Of a DNA stretch of 64,000 nucleotides, positions 10,210 through 19,253 are shown in pieces. The stretch comes from Salinimonas profundi (GTDB lineage Bacteria > Pseudomonadota > Gammaproteobacteria > Enterobacterales > Alteromonadaceae): positions 56,682 through 120,681 of the forward strand of contig NZ_JABBXD010000010.1 of the NCBI RefSeq assembly GCF_014750655.1, read 5' to 3'. The translations under genes and the position numbers were made by a program. How positions within the stretch are numbered: the first letter of the stretch is position 1; each line of letters opens with the position of its first letter. The notes under the pieces were generated by a model, which worked only from the letters and a program-made list of their open reading frames with translations, was not told the DNA's origin and did not search any database.

Positions 10210-10890
10210 ATGAGCCACTTTCAGGTTTTCATAAAATCTATTGTTTTTATCGCAGGTTGTCTGGTTTTCAGTACGGCGTGGGCGCAGGAAAAAACGCTGG
10301 CAGTGATAGATGAGAAGCCGCTGATGTTATCTGACATTTCTCCTACCAAAGCAGAGCTGACAGAAACGGCCGAAGCGATGCAGGTAAGCCGGCAACTTGC
10401 CTTATCGCGAATTCGCCATAACCGGTTTGCTGAGCAACTTATTGACAAAGTGATGGACACCTTTGCAAAACAGCGGCAAATACAACCAGACGACACACTA
10501 GTTGATGCATTTGCATCGCGTTTTGGGGATCAGTTAAACGCCAATGCAGAAAATAGTCGTTCGGTGAAAGAAATTGCCAATGAACAGGTGCGTATCTGGC
10601 AAATAGAAAAAGCGTTGTATGATGAGTTTGGCGGCACAGTGATATTCACCCAACAAAATCCGCAATATCCTATCGAAGCATATAACATGTTGCTGAAGCG
10701 GTATGAAGAAACGGGTGTGCTGGTTTTTAAAAGTAAAGAGTACGAATCTGTACTCAAGCGTATTTTCGCGCCACCTTATGAAATGAAAATAGCGCCTGAG
10801 CAAATCTCTTTTGTAAAGCCCTGGTGGGCCGAAGGTCAAATCATAGACAGTGCTTCTTCCGGCGAGGCGAAAAGCGAGGTTGAGAAATAA
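10210..10890 (+). CDS. Hypothetical secreted or periplasmic protein
   Basis: 226 residues from the ATG at 10210, with GGAG nine bases upstream. The N-terminus is a clear signal peptide (FIKSIVFIAGCLVFSTAWAQ), cleaved probably after AWA. The mature part is mostly helical and polar with no cysteines and no motif I recognise; the start EKTLAVIDEKPLMLSDI faintly resembles the beginning of SurA/PpiD-like chaperones (xVxxVNxxxIxxxDI), but no PPIase domain follows. Its last 55 bp overlap the 3' end of the convergent cysteine synthase-like gene. Confidence 0.6.
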   Translation: MSHFQVFIKSIVFIAGCLVFSTAWAQEKTLAVIDEKPLMLSDISPTKAELTETAEAMQVSRQLALSRIRHNRFAEQLIDKVMDTFAKQRQIQPDDTLVDAFASRFGDQLNANAENSRSVKEIANEQVRIWQIEKALYDEFGGTVIFTQQNPQYPIEAYNMLLKRYEETGVLVFKSKEYESVLKRIFAPPYEMKIAPEQISFVKPWWAEGQIIDSASSGEAKSEVEK

Positions 10891-11825
10891 CGCTCAGCAC
10901 CATCGGGCAGAATAGTAACAATATGCTTATCGGCATAATCGGGTGACTGAGCCAGTTGCCCGGTTGCCCACATTGCTGCGCCTGACGAGATCCCTACCGC
11001 CAGTCCCTCAACCCGGGCCAGCTTGCGGGCAAAATCTACTGCATCCTCGTCGCTTACGGTAATAATCTGATTGTAACAAGAGGTATCAAGAATCTCCGGG
11101 ATATGGCCGGAACTGAGCCCCTGAATATTGTGTACGCCGCTTCTGCTTTCGCTCAGCACCGGGCATCGGGCGGGTTCCACCGCAATTATCTCAATATCAG
11201 GATTTTTTGCGCGAAGTGCGCCGGATAGTCCGGTGATCGTCCCACCGGTACCAATGCCTGCTACAACGGTATCAACCTTTCCCTGTGTATCGTGCCAGAT
11301 TTCAGGCGCGGTATGCATCTGATGTGCATATACATTTGCCCGGTTAGAAAACTGATTCAGCGATACAGCATCAGGACGGGCTGCAACCAGTTTGGTCGCA
11401 TGGTCGATAGCGCCTTTTGTACCCAGTTCCCTGGACGTTGTTATCACATTCGCCCCGTAATGCCTGATAAGATGCTGACGCTCAACAGACATGTGCTCAG
11501 GAATGACGATGGTGACCGGAACGTCAAGCATTGCACCTAACCAGGCGCACGCGACACCGTTGTTGCCGGATGAGGCCTCAATAATTTCAAGCTTTTCTAT
11601 CGCTTTTGTGTGTTGCAGTAGTGCCTCAAACATTGCCAGTGCGCTGCGATCTTTGATTGAGCCGGCTGGGTTGAAAAATTCTACTTTGCCCATTGGCGTC
11701 GTGTGCCACTTAAGCTGTCGCGCCAGGCGATGCATTCTGATTAATGGTGTGCGGCCAATCGTCTGGGTAATACTGTCGTATATAACCGCCGGTTGCGTAA
11801 GTTGTGTGTGTGGCGTTGCCAGCAT
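10836..11825 (-). CDS. Cysteine synthase / PLP-dependent beta-replacing enzyme
   Basis: Fold-type II PLP enzyme, about 329 residues from the ATG at 11825 (GGGA upstream); starts at 11837 or farther up are possible. The PLP lysine lies in FFNPAGSIKDRSA, the substrate loop is EASSGNNGVA (a variant of the usual TSGNTG), the phosphate-binding loop GTGGTITG, and the ring-nitrogen Ser lies in GISSGAA. This fits O-acetylserine sulfhydrylase or cystathionine beta-synthase-like enzymes. It is divergent from an Lrp-type regulator of the cysteine-responsive sort, so a role in cysteine synthesis or breakdown is likely. The 3' end overlaps the convergent secreted-protein gene. Confidence 0.85.
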   Translation of the reverse strand: MLATPHTQLTQPAVIYDSITQTIGRTPLIRMHRLARQLKWHTTPMGKVEFFNPAGSIKDRSALAMFEALLQHTKAIEKLEIIEASSGNNGVACAWLGAMLDVPVTIVIPEHMSVERQHLIRHYGANVITTSRELGTKGAIDHATKLVAARPDAVSLNQFSNRANVYAHQMHTAPEIWHDTQGKVDTVVAGIGTGGTITGLSGALRAKNPDIEIIAVEPARCPVLSESRSGVHNIQGLSSGHIPEILDTSCYNQIITVSDEDAVDFARKLARVEGLAVGISSGAAMWATGQLAQSPDYADKHIVTILPDGAERYFSTSLFASPEEALSMI

Positions 11826-11948
11826 ACTTCGTCCCATTATTGCGTGTTGTTCTACCAACAGTGTGGCCTGAATGGGGTGGGGAATGTTGCTATTTACCGC
11901 ACTAAAATTTATTGTGATGAGCAATATATACTTTTAACTGGTGTTTAT

Positions 11949-12422
11949 TTGGAAAATTATTCTGTGGATGCGGTGGATAGGAAGATTCTGGCTCTTCTTC
12001 AACAAAATGCCGATATCAGTATTTCAGACTTGGCTGAGGAAATTGGCCTGACCGCTACGCCATGTTGGCGACGCATGCAGCGTCTGCAGCAAGCCGGGCT
12101 GATTACGCGTAAAGTTGCATTGCTGGATGCACAGAAGCTGGGCCTGTCGATGACTGTATTTGTGCAGGTGAAAGCTGCACAGCATGATGGAAAGTGGCTG
12201 GATAGGTTTGCCCGTCATGCATCCTCATTCGATGAAGTGGTAGAGTTTTATCGTATGAGTGGAGAGTACGACTACCTGTTAAAGGTGATGGTAAAGGACA
12301 TGCAATGCTTTGATCATTTTTATAAGCGACTGGTCAACGGCATCGACCTTAATGACGTTACCTCCAGCTTTGCCATGGAACAGATAAAGTATTCAACAGC
12401 AATGCCATTGCAGCATTTATGA
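11949..12422 (+). CDS. Lrp/AsnC-family transcriptional regulator (DecR-like)
   Basis: About 157 residues. The helix-turn-helix reads ISISDLAEEIGLTATPCWRRMQRLQQAG; the PCWRR recognition helix is typical of the DecR/YbaO branch, which responds to cysteine in enterobacteria. The RAM effector domain follows (VVEFYRMSGEYDYLLKVMV). The start is uncertain: TTG at 11949 gives MENYSVDAVDRK, and GTG at 11964 gives a slightly shorter form with GGA upstream. It probably controls the divergent cysteine synthase-like gene, from a shared spacer of about 120 bp. Confidence 0.88.
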   Translation: MENYSVDAVDRKILALLQQNADISISDLAEEIGLTATPCWRRMQRLQQAGLITRKVALLDAQKLGLSMTVFVQVKAAQHDGKWLDRFARHASSFDEVVEFYRMSGEYDYLLKVMVKDMQCFDHFYKRLVNGIDLNDVTSSFAMEQIKYSTAMPLQHL

Positions 12423-12527
12423 TGACGCTTTGCCACTGTCTGATGCAAATCAAACCGGTTTGTCACGTAACGTGATACGCTAACACTTTGCACATGACGT
12501 TAATCATCGATCATAAGGAAAACTATT

Positions 12528-13709
12528 ATGGCGTCGCCCTTAACCAACTGGGATGATTTGTTACTTCTGAATGAGCAGCTTAGTGACGAAGAGCGCATGA
12601 TCAGTGAATCAGCCCGCGCTTTTTGTCAGGAAAATCTGCAACCGGGCATTTTGCAGGCTAACCGTAACGGCACGTTTGATCGTGACATCATGCGCCGCTT
12701 TGGTGAAATGGGAATGCTGGGTGCCACAATTGAAGGATATGGCTGCCCCGGGGTTAACTATGTGACCTATGGATTGATTGCCCGCGAAGTCGAGCGGGTT
12801 GACAGTGGCTACCGAAGTGCAATGAGTGTGCAATCATCGCTGGTGATGCATCCTATTAACGCGTTTGGCTCGCCGGCTCAAAAGGAAAAATATCTGCCTA
12901 AGCTTGCCAGCGGTGAATGGGTAGGGTGTTTTGGTCTGACCGAGCCGGATGCGGGCTCCGACCCGGCGTCTATGAAAACGCGCGCTAACACCGTGGATGG
13001 CGGCTATCAGTTATCAGGCAGTAAAATGTGGATTACAAACTCGCCCATTGCCGATGTCTTCGTGGTGTGGGCAAAGTGCAGTGACGAAAATGATGCCATA
13101 CGCGGATTTATTCTGGAACGAGGCATGGACGGACTTTCTACGCCCGCTATTGAAGGAAAACTGTCTTTAAAAGCATCTGTTACTGGTGAAATTGTGATGG
13201 ATGAGGTGTTTGTTCCTGCAGAAAGTCGTCTGGAAGGCGTGCATGGTTTAAAAGGCCCGTTTAGCTGCCTGAACATGGCTCGCTACGGCATTTCATGGGG
13301 TGCGATGGGCGCTGCAGAGTTTTGCTGGCATGCAGCGCGCCAGTATGGACTCGACCGTCACCAGTTCGGCCGTCCGCTGGCGCAAACACAATTATTCCAG
13401 ACCAAGCTGGCAGATATGCAAACTGAAATTACGCTTGGCCTGCAGGCATCGCTCAGAGTGGGCAGATTAATTGATAATCGTCAGTTTGACCCTGCCATGA
13501 TATCGCTGGTCAAAAGGAATAACTGCGCCAAAGCGCTGGATATCGCCAGAAAGTCCAGAGATATGCATGGTGGTAATGGTATTGCTGATGAATATCACAT
13601 CATGCGACATATGGTTAACTTAGAAACGGTTAATACGTATGAAGGTACCTATGATGTGCACGGCCTGATTTTAGGCCGGGCACAGACCGGATTACAGGCT
13701 TTCTTCTGA
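12528..13709 (+). CDS. gcdH: Glutaryl-CoA dehydrogenase
   Basis: 393 residues, an FAD acyl-CoA dehydrogenase of the glutaryl-CoA type, which oxidises and decarboxylates glutaryl-CoA to crotonyl-CoA in lysine and tryptophan breakdown. Signatures: [42 protein letters not shown], and [16 protein letters not shown]. The catalytic Glu is in [10 protein letters not shown] at about residue 372, the position used by glutaryl- and medium-chain enzymes. AAGGA precedes the ATG at 12528. Single gene, ending in a hairpin shared with cydB on the other strand. Confidence 0.93.
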   Translation: MASPLTNWDDLLLLNEQLSDEERMISESARAFCQENLQPGILQANRNGTFDRDIMRRFGEMGMLGATIEGYGCPGVNYVTYGLIAREVERVDSGYRSAMSVQSSLVMHPINAFGSPAQKEKYLPKLASGEWVGCFGLTEPDAGSDPASMKTRANTVDGGYQLSGSKMWITNSPIADVFVVWAKCSDENDAIRGFILERGMDGLSTPAIEGKLSLKASVTGEIVMDEVFVPAESRLEGVHGLKGPFSCLNMARYGISWGAMGAAEFCWHAARQYGLDRHQFGRPLAQTQLFQTKLADMQTEITLGLQASLRVGRLIDNRQFDPAMISLVKRNNCAKALDIARKSRDMHGGNGIADEYHIMRHMVNLETVNTYEGTYDVHGLILGRAQTGLQAFF

Positions 13710-13720
13710 TATTGCGACAG

Positions 13721-13748
13721 AGGCTTGCGACCAAAGGTCCGCAAGCCT
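13721..13748. terminator. Bidirectional hairpin between gcdH and cydB
   Basis: A 9-bp stem AGGCTTGCG (13721-13729) with CGCAAGCCT (13740-13748), extended inside by ACC/GGT. It lies between two convergent genes. T tracts on either side are weak, so termination may be partial. Confidence 0.6.
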
Positions 13749-13762
13749 GCTGAAATTGTTTA

Positions 13763-14773
13763 TTAATAATACGTGAGCTTCTCTGATTTGCCGGCAAATA
13801 TCCGGTAAACCATAAAAGTGTATGCCAGAATACACGGCACCACGATGCTGGCGCCAACCAATAAGAAGCGCAACGAATTTGCATCACTGATTGCATCAGC
13901 AATAGTCATTTTTCCCGGTACCACATAGGGATAATAACTCAGTCCGAATGCGGCAAAGCATAAGACATAAACTGTCATCGCAATAATAAAGGGTAGCTTT
14001 TCACCCCGGCCGTCAGTTTCCGGCATCTTTTTAAGTATAACGCCGCAAAAGCTTAGCAAGCCAAAGCATGCCACCGGGATCGCCATCAGCAAAAAGCCCC
14101 AGTTTGAGCTTAGCCACAGCTGACGCACATCATCATGTAAAGTGAGATTGGCAATACTGACGGCAACAATACCTACCGATAATACAATCAGGCCCCGTCG
14201 TGCCCAGTAAATTGCCTTCTCCTGTAGTGCAGATTCTGACTTTAAAATCAGCCAGCAAGCGCCGATGAAGGCGTAAGCAGCAGTCAGACCAAACGCAGAG
14301 AGCAGGGCGAACCCCTGCGCCCACAAATCGGTGCGCAAGCCGGTGACCCAAATACCCAGCATATACCCCTGGGACAACGTGGTAAGCAACGAGCCATACT
14401 TAAATGAGAGATCCCATCTGCGTTTTTTGACCTGAGCAACCTTAGCTCTGAAGTCAAAGGACACCCCACGCAATATGAGACCCAATAACATCAGCGTGGC
14501 AGGGATGTACAGCGTCTGTAAGATTTCACTGTGGGCATCAGGAAAGGCAAAAAGCAGCAGGCCCACCGCCAGCACCAACCAGGTTTCGTTAGCATCCCAG
14601 TAAGGTCCGATCGACGCGATCATATCGTCACGAAAACGTTCCTCGCGAGGGGGCAGCAATACGCCGACGCCCAGGTCATAACCGTCGAGGATGGCATACA
14701 ACAAAATTGCCAACGCGAGCAAGCCGATGTAAATATCACCCAGCACTTCTATAGATAAACCTTCAAATGGCAT
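13763..14773 (-). CDS. cydB: Cytochrome bd-type (cyanide-insensitive) quinol oxidase subunit II
   Basis: 336 residues with about eight hydrophobic segments and the CydB start YIGLLALAILLYAILDGYDLGVGVL, followed by GPYWDANETWLV. Subunit II pairs with CydA in the inner membrane. AGGAGA precedes the ATG, and the gene follows cydA by nine bases, in the order regulator-cydA-cydB. I see no cydX-sized gene before the hairpin. Confidence 0.95.
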   Translation of the reverse strand: MPFEGLSIEVLGDIYIGLLALAILLYAILDGYDLGVGVLLPPREERFRDDMIASIGPYWDANETWLVLAVGLLLFAFPDAHSEILQTLYIPATLMLLGLILRGVSFDFRAKVAQVKKRRWDLSFKYGSLLTTLSQGYMLGIWVTGLRTDLWAQGFALLSAFGLTAAYAFIGACWLILKSESALQEKAIYWARRGLIVLSVGIVAVSIANLTLHDDVRQLWLSSNWGFLLMAIPVACFGLLSFCGVILKKMPETDGRGEKLPFIIAMTVYVLCFAAFGLSYYPYVVPGKMTIADAISDANSLRFLLVGASIVVPCILAYTFMVYRIFAGKSEKLTYY

Positions 14774-14782
14774 AGTGTTCTC

Positions 14783-16144
14783 CTAGGCGCTCAGCGGTGA
14801 AATTTTAGAGGCTTTCGCTTTTTCGCGCTCTTCGCTGGTAATTTCTTCAATTTCGACCGAGCGTCGGCACATCAGCGTTAAGGTTCCCATATAGGCGATA
14901 AGCAGTACCGCATAAATCGTGGCATAAAGGGTAAATGAAAATGCCACATTGGCCGCAGGCAGACCGGTCACCGCCTCTTTGGTTTGCAGTACGCCATAGA
15001 CCAGATAGGGCTGACGGCCAACTTCGGTGACATACCATCCGGCTAATGTTGCAATCCAGCCGCTGAAGCTCATGGCCATAAATACTTTATTCAGCCAACC
15101 GGGCAATGTGCCCTTGCGATAAAGATAGAAGCTACCCAGCCAGGCACAAACCAGCATTAGCATACCCATACCCACCATGATTCTGAATGAATAGAAGACC
15201 GGGGCCACGGGAGGGTGCTCGCCTTCGAACTCATTCAGCCCCTTAATTTCACCATCCAGAGAATGGGTAAGAATGAGACTGGCACCCCGTGGGATACCAA
15301 TTTCGAAATGGTTGGTTTTATTGTCTTCATCGGGGATAGCGAACAGTAATAACGGGGCTCCCCGCTCAGTTTCCCAGACGCCCTCCATCGCTGCCACTTT
15401 TTGTGGCTGATGCTCCAGCGTATTTAAACCGTGCAAATCACCAGCATAGATTTGTAAAGGTATTAAAACCGCTGCGGTATAGGTCGCTGTTTTAAGTGCC
15501 AGTTTTGGCGCCATTTTGTCATCGCCACGGAATATACGATAAGCAGACAAGCCGGCGATCAGAAAACTGGCTGTCAGACCGGACGCCAACAACATGTGCG
15601 CAAAGCGATAGGGGAACGATGGATTGAATATAATTTCGCTCCAGTCTTTAGCGTATATCACCCCATCGATGATTTCGTGTCCCTGCGGTGTATGCATCCA
15701 GCTGTTTAAAGACAGTATCCAGAACGCTGAGACGGTCGTGCCGAATGCCACAATCAGTGTGGATAGTGTATGTAGCCAGTTAGGGACGCGGCGGATACCG
15801 AATAGCATGATGCCCAGAAACGTGGCTTCCAGGAAAAACGCGGTGAGCACTTCGTAGCCCAGCAACGGGCCGGCTACGTTACCGGCTTTTTCCATAAACC
15901 CGGGCCAGTTTGTGCCAAACTGAAAGGACATCGTCACACCACTTACTACGCCCAGGGCAAAAGTCAGTGCAAATACCCTGACCCAGAAACGATACATGCG
16001 CATCCAGACCGGGTGACCGGAGAGGTTGGAGCGCAATTTAAAATAAAAAAGATACCAGCCTAATGCGATGGTAATGGTGGGAAAAAGAATATGAAAACTG
16101 ATATTCAGCGCAAACTGAAGACGCGATAATATGAAAGCGTCCAT
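14783..16144 (-). CDS. cydA: Cytochrome bd-type quinol oxidase subunit I, short Q-loop (CIO type)
   Basis: 453 residues, about 70 shorter than E. coli CydA because the quinol loop is short, as in the cyanide-insensitive oxidase (CioA) group. Haem ligands can be placed: His18 in LNISFHILFP, the His of RFAHMLLAS, and the Met of RIMVGMGML. The GWYVTEVGRQPYLVYGVLQT signature is intact. The enzyme oxidises quinol and reduces oxygen to water with high affinity. AGGAGG precedes the ATG. Co-transcribed with cydB and probably with the upstream regulator. Confidence 0.95.
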   Translation of the reverse strand: MDAFILSRLQFALNISFHILFPTITIALGWYLFYFKLRSNLSGHPVWMRMYRFWVRVFALTFALGVVSGVTMSFQFGTNWPGFMEKAGNVAGPLLGYEVLTAFFLEATFLGIMLFGIRRVPNWLHTLSTLIVAFGTTVSAFWILSLNSWMHTPQGHEIIDGVIYAKDWSEIIFNPSFPYRFAHMLLASGLTASFLIAGLSAYRIFRGDDKMAPKLALKTATYTAAVLIPLQIYAGDLHGLNTLEHQPQKVAAMEGVWETERGAPLLLFAIPDEDNKTNHFEIGIPRGASLILTHSLDGEIKGLNEFEGEHPPVAPVFYSFRIMVGMGMLMLVCAWLGSFYLYRKGTLPGWLNKVFMAMSFSGWIATLAGWYVTEVGRQPYLVYGVLQTKEAVTGLPAANVAFSFTLYATIYAVLLIAYMGTLTLMCRRSVEIEEITSEEREKAKASKISPLSA

Positions 16145-16159
16145 TGCGACCTCCTAACG

Positions 16160-16708
16160 TTATGATTGAGCCTTAGCGGGTAAGATTCTGTCTTTTAACT
16201 CCAGGATCCGTCCTACGCCAGAGCCAAGTTTCATTAGCGTTGCTAACTTTTCAGGCCCTAAGTTTTGTAGCTCCTGTGACCAGGCTGTCACCGACTCCAG
16301 CAGGTCATGAATTTCATTCAGCTTTTCCTGTACGTTTGCATCTTCCTCGTGAGCAGGGTTGTCCAGCATTAAATCCCGAAGCAGTGACATAGTCGGATCA
16401 ATTTCCCGCTTGCGTCGTTCTTCAAACACGCGATTGGCCAGAACCCAGATAGAACCGGCCGGAACAAAAAACTCTTTTCGTTCGCCGGGGACTGACTGTT
16501 GTTTGATCAGGCGCCAGGACTGAAGCTCTTTAAGCCCCATACTGGTATTGCCCCGTGAGATATTTAGCGCATCGGCTATCTCCTGGGCCGCCAGAGGCTT
16601 TTCACTTAATACAATTAGAGCCAGCATTTGGCCGACAGTTCGATTAAATCCCCAGCGACTGCCCATCTCGCCAAAATGCATTACTGCTGATGTCACAATT
16701 GGTGTCAT
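16160..16708 (-). CDS. GbsR/MarR-type transcriptional regulator
   Basis: 182 residues with a winged helix (LAAQEIADALNISRGNTSMGLKELQSWRLIK) and the GbsR-family start VMHFGEMGSRWGFNRTVGQMLALI. The C-terminal half is helical and probably dimerises. It lies 15 bp upstream of cydA on the same strand, so it most likely controls the oxidase operon. No ribosome site is visible before the ATG. An inverted repeat lies a few bases upstream of its start. Confidence 0.85.
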   Translation of the reverse strand: MTPIVTSAVMHFGEMGSRWGFNRTVGQMLALIVLSEKPLAAQEIADALNISRGNTSMGLKELQSWRLIKQQSVPGERKEFFVPAGSIWVLANRVFEERRKREIDPTMSLLRDLMLDNPAHEEDANVQEKLNEIHDLLESVTAWSQELQNLGPEKLATLMKLGSGVGRILELKDRILPAKAQS

Positions 16709-16718
16709 AACTTTTATA

Positions 16719-16730
16719 CTGAAGTTTCAG
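16719..16730. promoter_or_regulatory. Candidate operator upstream of the GbsR-like gene
   Basis: CTGAA-GT-TTCAG is an inverted repeat with 5-bp arms, 11 bp upstream of the regulator start, flanked by a looser AACTTT/AAAGTT pair. Position suggests autoregulation. No footprint or second copy supports it. Confidence 0.3.
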
Positions 16731-16963
16731 AAATTATTGAAAGTTTAGATCGAATGTTGATGCAGATCAATATTTGTTAGTTATTTGAGGCCAATATTCA
16801 TCCTCAATCGATACTTTGCTTTGTGAAAATCGCATTGCATTTTGCGAAACGTAAGTCGTGCCGGCCATTGTTTTTTATTTAATCTGTTGATCTAACTGGC
16901 AATTAATAAATGGCACGTATGTCGCTCTGCATACATGGATGTATTTCAAAGTAAGGATTAACG

Positions 16964-18500
16964 ATGAAAATGAAGCGTGCCGTTTGCACCGCACTGACAC
17001 TGGCTGCTTTGACGCCATGGGTAAGCGCGGTAGAAGTCGTCGATGGACAGTATGTCTGGCGTTTTAACTCACAGCAGGCCTGGCCCTCTGGTTATGACAG
17101 GCTACCGGTAAGCCTGACGCTCTCTCTTACATTAATAATTATCCGGATGCGTTCTTTCAGCGAATTGCCAATGCGTTGCCTGAAAGTGAGCTGAACGAGG
17201 CATTCATTACCGATGATGCAGGCTCTACGGTTTATCTTAAAGAAGAGGGTGAGGTATTTGTGACGTTTCTGCACGAGGGAGCGGATTATCAGAACGCTTT
17301 TGGCTATTTTATCTTTGATAAAGACAATCCACCGGCCACCATTTCTGAGGTAAGAGAAACCATCATTTTTCCGAATTTGTCCTATCCACACTTGCGTCAT
17401 GGAGACAGAGTCAGTATCGGGCGTTTTCCTGCAGGGACCAGTATCGTTTTTTCCTCGCGGCAAATGGGTTTTCAAGCACTACGGGTGTTAAAAGCAATGC
17501 AGTTCCTTACTATTACTCGCTTAAACACCTGAATCCCGAGTCCAGTGACGATCTGCGCCAACATATGGCCGCTCTATACGATCCGCATGTGCAGGAGGTT
17601 GTTCTGGGATTTGAGGACTTACCGCGTACTTGGGGAGACAACGACTTCAATGATGCCGACGGCATATCGGACACCCTCGATGAATTTCCCAATGATTACG
17701 ATCGTGCTTTCAGTAGTTTTTTCCCCTCGGACAAAGATTATGTTTTGCTGGCTTATGAAGATAAATGGCCACAGCTGGGCGACTACGACATGAATGATCT
17801 GGTCATTCGGGAGCGCCTGCAAACCATTTTCAATGCGCAAGGTGCTATTACCGGTTTCAGGCTGGAAGGTTTTATTGATGCGCGGGGCGCCGGCTTCAAA
17901 AATGGCTTTGCACTTCGCTTGATGGACATGCCGACATCGCTGTTCAAGGCTGGCAGTATTTCTATTGATGGCACGACTTTTCCCCTTCGCGCTGAACAGG
18001 GTCAAAGTGATGCTGTGATAATTTTGTGGAATAACACGCACGATTTCACCACCACGGGAGATGCTGATGGCTGTCAGTTCTTCAACACGGTGAAAGAATG
18101 CCCCGAATACGCGCCCGTTCCATTTACTGTGGATGTGACGTTCACGTCCGGGGTAACGTCGTTGCTGCATTCTGATTTTGATTTTTTTATTTTCCGCACC
18201 AATAAGCGGGGGCATGAGATTCATTTTGCAGACTACCCGCCTACCGACAAAATGGATACTTCACTGTTTGGTAGGCATGCTGATACGTCAGATCCGTCAT
18301 CGGGGCGTTATTACCGCAGCGCTGACAATCTGTCCTGGGGTTTAAAAGTCAGCGGTGCCTGGCATTACCCCAGAGAGTACAAAGATATTGTCTGGTGCTA
18401 CGCCGACTATGAAACATGGGTGGAAAGTGCTGGCGAACAGGCCAGAGACTGGTTTGAGACCAGTAATCGCAACCACCTGTATTATGTGCCGAACCGGTAA
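16964..18500 (+). pseudogene. LruC-domain secreted protein gene with two 1-nt frameshifts
   Basis: Starts with AAGGA and a signal peptide (LTLAALTPWVSAV). Three frames in succession spell one LruC-domain protein: VEVVDGQYVWRFNSQQAWPSGYD, then ATGKPDALSYINNYPDAFFQ to FPAGTSIVF, then LAANGFSSTTGVKS to YYVPNR at the end. The first break is near 17099, the second in a T6 tract at 17447-17452, where a seventh T would restore SIVFFLAANG. Both are single-base losses. The C-terminal part keeps the LruC landmarks GFEDLPRTWGDNDFNDA and GDYDMNDLVI, which look like calcium-binding acidic loops. Intact relatives are about 510 residues. Pairs with the lipoprotein gene 12 bp downstream. Confidence 0.8.
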
Positions 18501-18512
18501 GAGGAATTTATC

Positions 18513-19088
18513 ATGTTTAATTTAGTCAGAGCTTCTTTGTTTCAGGCAATGGTAGTGTGTTTGAGCATAATCTTAGTCAGTGCCTGCGGTGGTGGAGGCG
18601 ACAGTTCCCCGGCTGACAATTCTTCTGCGACACCGGCTCCGGTATCTGCAACCACAGCGCCAGCGGCACCACCTCCCACATCGCAGGAAAGTACCGATGA
18701 TGAGAATTACACTCCCGATACCGCTGCGCTGGATAGTGAAGCAAATAAATCCACCCAGCTTTATGTAGAGCCTGACTTTACCTTTGATACCCATAAAGTC
18801 ATAACTTTGGATATCACTGCAACCGGCGCCAATGGGCAGGCGCTTGCCAATACAATGGTGCTGGTATCTGTAGTAGATAATGATATTGAGGCAATGGATG
18901 ATGAAAAACTACAAAATAAAGCGTTGCTGACCGTGGCAAAAACAAATAGCAATGGCACTATTTATCGTAAAGTTGAGATTGCCAGCATACAGAAGAAGTT
19001 GCTGATAGAACTTAATGCCCTTGGTATTGAAAACGAAGTACTCGTGGCCATCGCAGAAGATAACTATGTCACTCATCAATTCAGATAG
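18513..19088 (+). CDS. Hypothetical lipoprotein downstream of the LruC gene
   Basis: 191 residues. The lipobox LVSAC at the end of a hydrophobic leader, then GGGG and a long Ser/Ala/Pro/Thr linker, indicates an outer-membrane lipoprotein. The rest is a single compact domain (about residues 85-191), rich in beta strands, with a pattern like TFDTHKVITLDITATGANGQALANTMVLVSV that resembles Ig-like or carboxypeptidase-regulatory folds. AGAGGA precedes the ATG. Being 12 bp after the LruC gene, it probably acts with that protein at the cell surface. Function unknown. Confidence 0.75.
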   Translation: MFNLVRASLFQAMVVCLSIILVSACGGGGDSSPADNSSATPAPVSATTAPAAPPPTSQESTDDENYTPDTAALDSEANKSTQLYVEPDFTFDTHKVITLDITATGANGQALANTMVLVSVVDNDIEAMDDEKLQNKALLTVAKTNSNGTIYRKVEIASIQKKLLIELNALGIENEVLVAIAEDNYVTHQFR

Positions 19089-19128
19089 CCCTTTATCTGT
19101 CAGCGGCTGTTTTAGCGGATAAACCAGG

Positions 19129-19161
19129 TAACAGGTCACCAAAGTAGCTGGTGGCCTGTTA
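19129..19161. terminator. Hairpin between the lipoprotein gene and the DUF421 gene
   Basis: TAACAGGTCACC at 19129-19140 pairs with GGTGGCCTGTTA at 19150-19161, with one G-T wobble. It sits between two convergent genes. The T tract is poor on both sides. Confidence 0.5.
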
Positions 19162-19253
19162 TTACGCAGTTAATGACAGGTTCGCGAAACTAAATTATTC
19201 GCTAATGGCCAGGGTACTTCAGAAGTGTGAAATGACCGGCTATCTAAATGGAA

